A DNA stretch of 16,267 nt from Desulfobacteraceae bacterium (lineage in GTDB: Bacteria > Desulfobacterota > Desulfobacteria > Desulfobacterales > UBA5616), in NCBI GenBank assembly GCA_030620375.1, contig JAUXEW010000036.1:1-16267 (forward strand), given 5' to 3'. The translations under genes and the position numbers were made by a program. Shown here piece by piece: positions 14,515 to 16,267 of the stretch. Every line of letters starts with the position of its first letter. The first letter of the stretch is position 1. The notes beneath the pieces were generated by a model that was given only the letters and a program-made list of their open reading frames with translations, made no database searches and was not told the DNA's origin.

Positions 14515-14579
14515 CTAGCAAAGAACCCAAAAAAGCTAAAAAAGAAAGCCCGGATAGCATTTGATAAATAATTTTTCAT
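14487..14579 (-). CDS. Phenylalanine-rich leader peptide of the ADTH synthase-pheA operon
   Basis: A 30-codon ORF starting MKNYLSNAIR and containing FFFSFFGFF at residues 12-20: seven Phe codons in nine. It resembles the Escherichia coli pheA leader peptide (which has FFFAFFF) in composition and role but not in the rest of its sequence. The stop codon lies in the loop of the nested antiterminator hairpin. Ribosomes short of charged tRNA-Phe would stall at 14546-14520, immediately before the antiterminator 5' strand. It is too short for ordinary gene callers. There is no Shine-Dalgarno sequence: the predicted transcription start is only a few bases before the ATG, so translation may be leaderless. 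A single Trp codon (24) and Tyr codon (4) are present but do not form runs. Confidence 0.88.
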   Translation of the reverse strand: MKNYLSNAIRAFFFSFFGFFARTWGLDGAD

Positions 14580-14589
14580 AATATTTTAT

Positions 14590-14619
14590 ATTATTACCAA
14601 AGCGTTTGTTTTTTGTCAA
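14590..14619 (-). promoter_or_regulatory. Promoter of the Phe-attenuated aromatic operon
   Basis: Consensus -35 TTGACA (14619-14614), an 18-base spacer, and -10 AATAAT (14595-14590, five of six matches). The -35 overlaps the TGA stop of the TiaS-like gene. Transcription would begin near 14583, about four bases before the leader-peptide ATG. Confidence 0.75.
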
Positions 14620-15341
14620 GCATTAGCCGGCATGTTTTTTTTGCCGACGGCCAGCCATCTTTTGTCGGAAACCTGGGTCACCGGCAGAACCGGTCCACTG
14701 CCCCAAAGCCTGGGTCGAACCCAAGCAGCGGTTTCAACAATATGGTCATGCCAGGGAACCAGTGCGTTTCGATCAATGGAAAGGACTTTTATTCCGTTAT
14801 TTTCAAACTGATGAACGGGGACATCATCCGGGTAGTCCCGAAGCCTGCCGAACTCCACGAAGCGCCCGCTCCAGCCGGACAGGGTGAGACCTACACCCGC
14901 GGCAGCGCCGATGATGCCGTCGTTGGTGCCGCCGTGTCCCGAAAGATGAGAATGGTGACAAGCCGCCATAGCCTCTTTCTGGGTCACGATTCGGGAGCAG
15001 CAGGCACGACCGAATTCAATCAAGTCCGGAATGGCCGGGCTCTCCTGGGTCACGACGCACAAACCCGGATCACTTCCTTCAATATAAAGTTCCCGGATAT
15101 GGTCTATTCCCTTTTGAATGAGAAGCTCGTTCATCTTTGGAACATCCGTATCCACCACTACGCAGGCAGAACTATTGTTGGACGTATAGGGGATGCCTTC
15201 AAAACGGGGGAGTTGCTGTCTAATAACGCCCCACAAACGGCATTCTTCAGGCAATTTTTTTTCAAACCATCGGGCCAGTTTCCCCGTTCCCCGGTCTGAG
15301 CCAAGGACATCCGTATCATCAAAACCGATGTATATTCTCAT
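14616..15341 (-). CDS. TiaS-like protein, short bacterial form, in an ECF transporter operon
   Basis: 241 aa resembling the catalytic part of archaeal TiaS (tRNA-Ile2 2-agmatinylcytidine synthetase). Shared marks are IGFDDTD (5-11), the archaeal IGIDDTD start; IPYTSNNSSACVVV (50-63), where TiaS has an IPYKTRGNAA-like segment; and HGGTNDGIIGAAAGVG (136-151), matching the GGTGDG.IGALAA segment. Archaeal TiaS is about 420 aa; the OB-fold and zinc-ribbon tRNA-binding regions are absent here. Bacteria normally modify this tRNA with lysidine by TilS, so another substrate is likely. It begins 21 bases after the S-component gene with GAGGAT five bases before the ATG, so it is co-transcribed with the transporter. 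A role as an ATP-dependent enzyme acting on the imported compound is inference. Confidence 0.7.
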   Translation of the reverse strand: MRIYIGFDDTDVLGSDRGTGKLARWFEKKLPEECRLWGVIRQQLPRFEGIPYTSNNSSACVVVDTDVPKMNELLIQKGIDHIRELYIEGSDPGLCVVTQESPAIPDLIEFGRACCSRIVTQKEAMAACHHSHLSGHGGTNDGIIGAAAGVGLTLSGWSGRFVEFGRLRDYPDDVPVHQFENNGIKVLSIDRNALVPWHDHIVETAAWVRPRLWGSGPVLPVTQVSDKRWLAVGKKNMPANA

Positions 15342-15362
15342 TATTTATCCTCGTTAATGTTT

Positions 15363-15923
15363 TTAATCCCTTAAATGGGTGTCGATAATCCCGTGGGCAT
15401 TTAATTTTTTCATAATCGGCGGAACGAAGAGGCTTCCTGTCATGCCGAAAATACAGCTGAATAACGAACCGATAAAGGCGTGCTGCAAGGTAACGGTCCG
15501 GTCCATCCCGATGAGAACGTCAATCAACCAGATGTTGAAAAATTTTGTCGACGCGGCAACAGCGGCTATGACCATGCAAATCAAATAGCTGCTAAACCAA
15601 TAAGGGCTTAACAAGGCGCCGATGTCAATAATTATCGCAGGCAGGATGAATTTCGGCAAAATCAGCGGTCCCCCTTTCCCCAAGCCCAGAATTACCGCCA
15701 TGGCGCCGGATATAAGACCGGTCCAGGTTGCGGCAAACCGATACGGGACACAACCTCTTGCCAGCATCAAAAAAAAGATTGTGAATAGCATGGAATGACC
15801 GGGAATGTGGAGGTGGAGCCTTAAGGCGGCCCGGAAAACAATAATAAATACAGCACAGAATCCAAGAAACAAAGATTCCTTCAAGGACAGCCTGTTTATA
15901 AGAAGGGGTTTTTTTTGTTTCAT
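15363..15923 (-). CDS. ECF transporter S-component-like integral membrane protein
   Basis: 186 aa, very hydrophobic, with about five or six membrane segments (for example FLGFCAVFIIVFRAAL, MLFTIFFLMLARG, TWTGLISGAMAVILGLG, LILPKFILPAIIIDIGAL, YLICMVIAAVAAS, AFIGSLFSCIFGMTGSLFV). Its size, topology and position directly after an EcfT-like gene fit the substrate-binding S component of an energy-coupling-factor vitamin/metal importer. I do not recognise the subfamily, so the substrate is unknown. The open frame extends into the EcfT gene to 16019, but the ATG at 15923 comes five bases after the EcfT stop, has GGAG upstream and starts a normal MKQKKPLL N-terminus. The neighbouring TiaS-like gene may act on the imported compound. 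Confidence 0.65.
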   Translation of the reverse strand: MKQKKPLLINRLSLKESLFLGFCAVFIIVFRAALRLHLHIPGHSMLFTIFFLMLARGCVPYRFAATWTGLISGAMAVILGLGKGGPLILPKFILPAIIIDIGALLSPYWFSSYLICMVIAAVAASTKFFNIWLIDVLIGMDRTVTLQHAFIGSLFSCIFGMTGSLFVPPIMKKLNAHGIIDTHLRD

Positions 15924-15928
15924 GTCAA

Positions 15929-16267
15929 TTAAGCTCCGGGCCAATGGGTCCGTTTGTCCTGTTTCCCGAAAGCCCTTGCTTTTGCAGCGGCTGCAATTTC
16001 GCTGGCCACCACCATGCATTGCACCACTGTGGGAAACAGCAGGCAGTGGATTAAATCAGGCCAGTTTAACGGGTTTATAATGTCTTTGGGAAGTATCCTC
16101 GCGCCTCTATAGACCTGGGCTTCATAGATGGCTTTAATTTCTCTGATCATAAACGGAATAAATCTGATGCTCATTGCCAGAACAAATGCGGCGCGGTAAG
16201 GCATTATTTTTTCCAGTGCCATAACAATTTGAGACTGGGGCGTGGTTTGAATATAAATAACACCCGG
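15929..16267 (-). CDS. Energy-coupling factor transporter transmembrane protein EcfT/CbiQ-like (partial, N-terminus outside window)
   Basis: The frame is open from the window edge to the stop at 15929, giving 112 codons of the C-terminal part; the gene starts beyond 16267. Typical EcfT marks are LAMSIRFIPFMIREIKAIYEAQVYRGAR, with the first ATPase-coupling helix motif around YRGAR, and AAAAKARAFGKQ, the second Ala-Arg-Ala/Gly coupling motif, separated by a membrane segment. T components couple two ATPases to an S component in vitamin or metal uptake. The ATG at 16222 is not the real start, because homology continues upstream (IQTTPQSQIVMALE). The ATPase genes probably lie just upstream, outside this window. 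Confidence 0.82.
   Translation of the reverse strand, partial: PGVIYIQTTPQSQIVMALEKIMPYRAAFVLAMSIRFIPFMIREIKAIYEAQVYRGARILPKDIINPLNWPDLIHCLLFPTVVQCMVVASEIAAAAKARAFGKQDKRTHWPGA

Noticed and set aside
14613..15299. A 228-codon open frame on the + strand opposite the TiaS-like gene
   Set aside because: It is a complementary-strand shadow: no ribosome-binding site, low-complexity mixed composition, and the - strand frame has clear family motifs.
15924..16019. Upstream start for the S-component gene overlapping EcfT
   Set aside because: The extension is hydrophilic, Cys/Arg-rich and only reflects overlap with the EcfT frame; the ATG at 15923 follows the EcfT stop by five bases.

Overview
The window reads like ordinary chromosome from an anaerobic deltaproteobacterium of the Desulfobacterota, probably a sulfate reducer of the Desulfobacterales type. 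This is an inference from gene content: archaeal-type aromatic biosynthesis (ADTH synthase beside pheA), TrpB2, a CobA-HemD fusion for siroheme/cobalamin-type tetrapyrroles, SelA for selenocysteine, and MoaA for molybdopterin. There is no rRNA, tRNA, CRISPR array, transposase or phage gene. Two genes lie on the + strand at the left; every other gene is on the - strand.

Left part (1-3141): a methionine aminopeptidase with a SEC-C zinc motif (230-1117), a 435-base gap with a promoter-like site and three hairpins, then trpB2 (1553-2929) closed by two tandem hairpins that face moaA.

Middle part (3142-9287, all -): a tightly spaced unit of an M20-like hydrolase lacking the usual Glu-Glu pair, glucosyl-3-phosphoglycerate synthase (gpgS, 8-base overlap) and moaA; then fmdB-hemC-cobA/hemD with overlapping stops and starts, leading from porphobilinogen to precorrin-2.

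Right part (9408-14619, all -): ADTH synthase, pheA, selA and a TPR protein with a degenerate GGDEF domain. In front of ADTH synthase is the most striking element of the window, which no ORF call of normal length would reveal. It is a 30-codon leader peptide with seven Phe codons in nine (FFFSFFGFF), a strong intrinsic terminator, and a competing antiterminator helix: a complete ribosome-mediated phenylalanine attenuator, placed ahead of the first enzyme of the archaeal-type aromatic route and, downstream of it, the Phe-specific pheA.

Right edge (14616-16267, all -): an EcfT-like transporter subunit (cut by the window edge), an S-component-like membrane protein, and a short bacterial relative of the archaeal tRNA-Ile2 agmatidine synthetase TiaS. 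They are a few bases apart and so form an apparent operon. Its substrate and the role of the TiaS-like protein are unknown, and this is the best candidate here for undescribed biochemistry.
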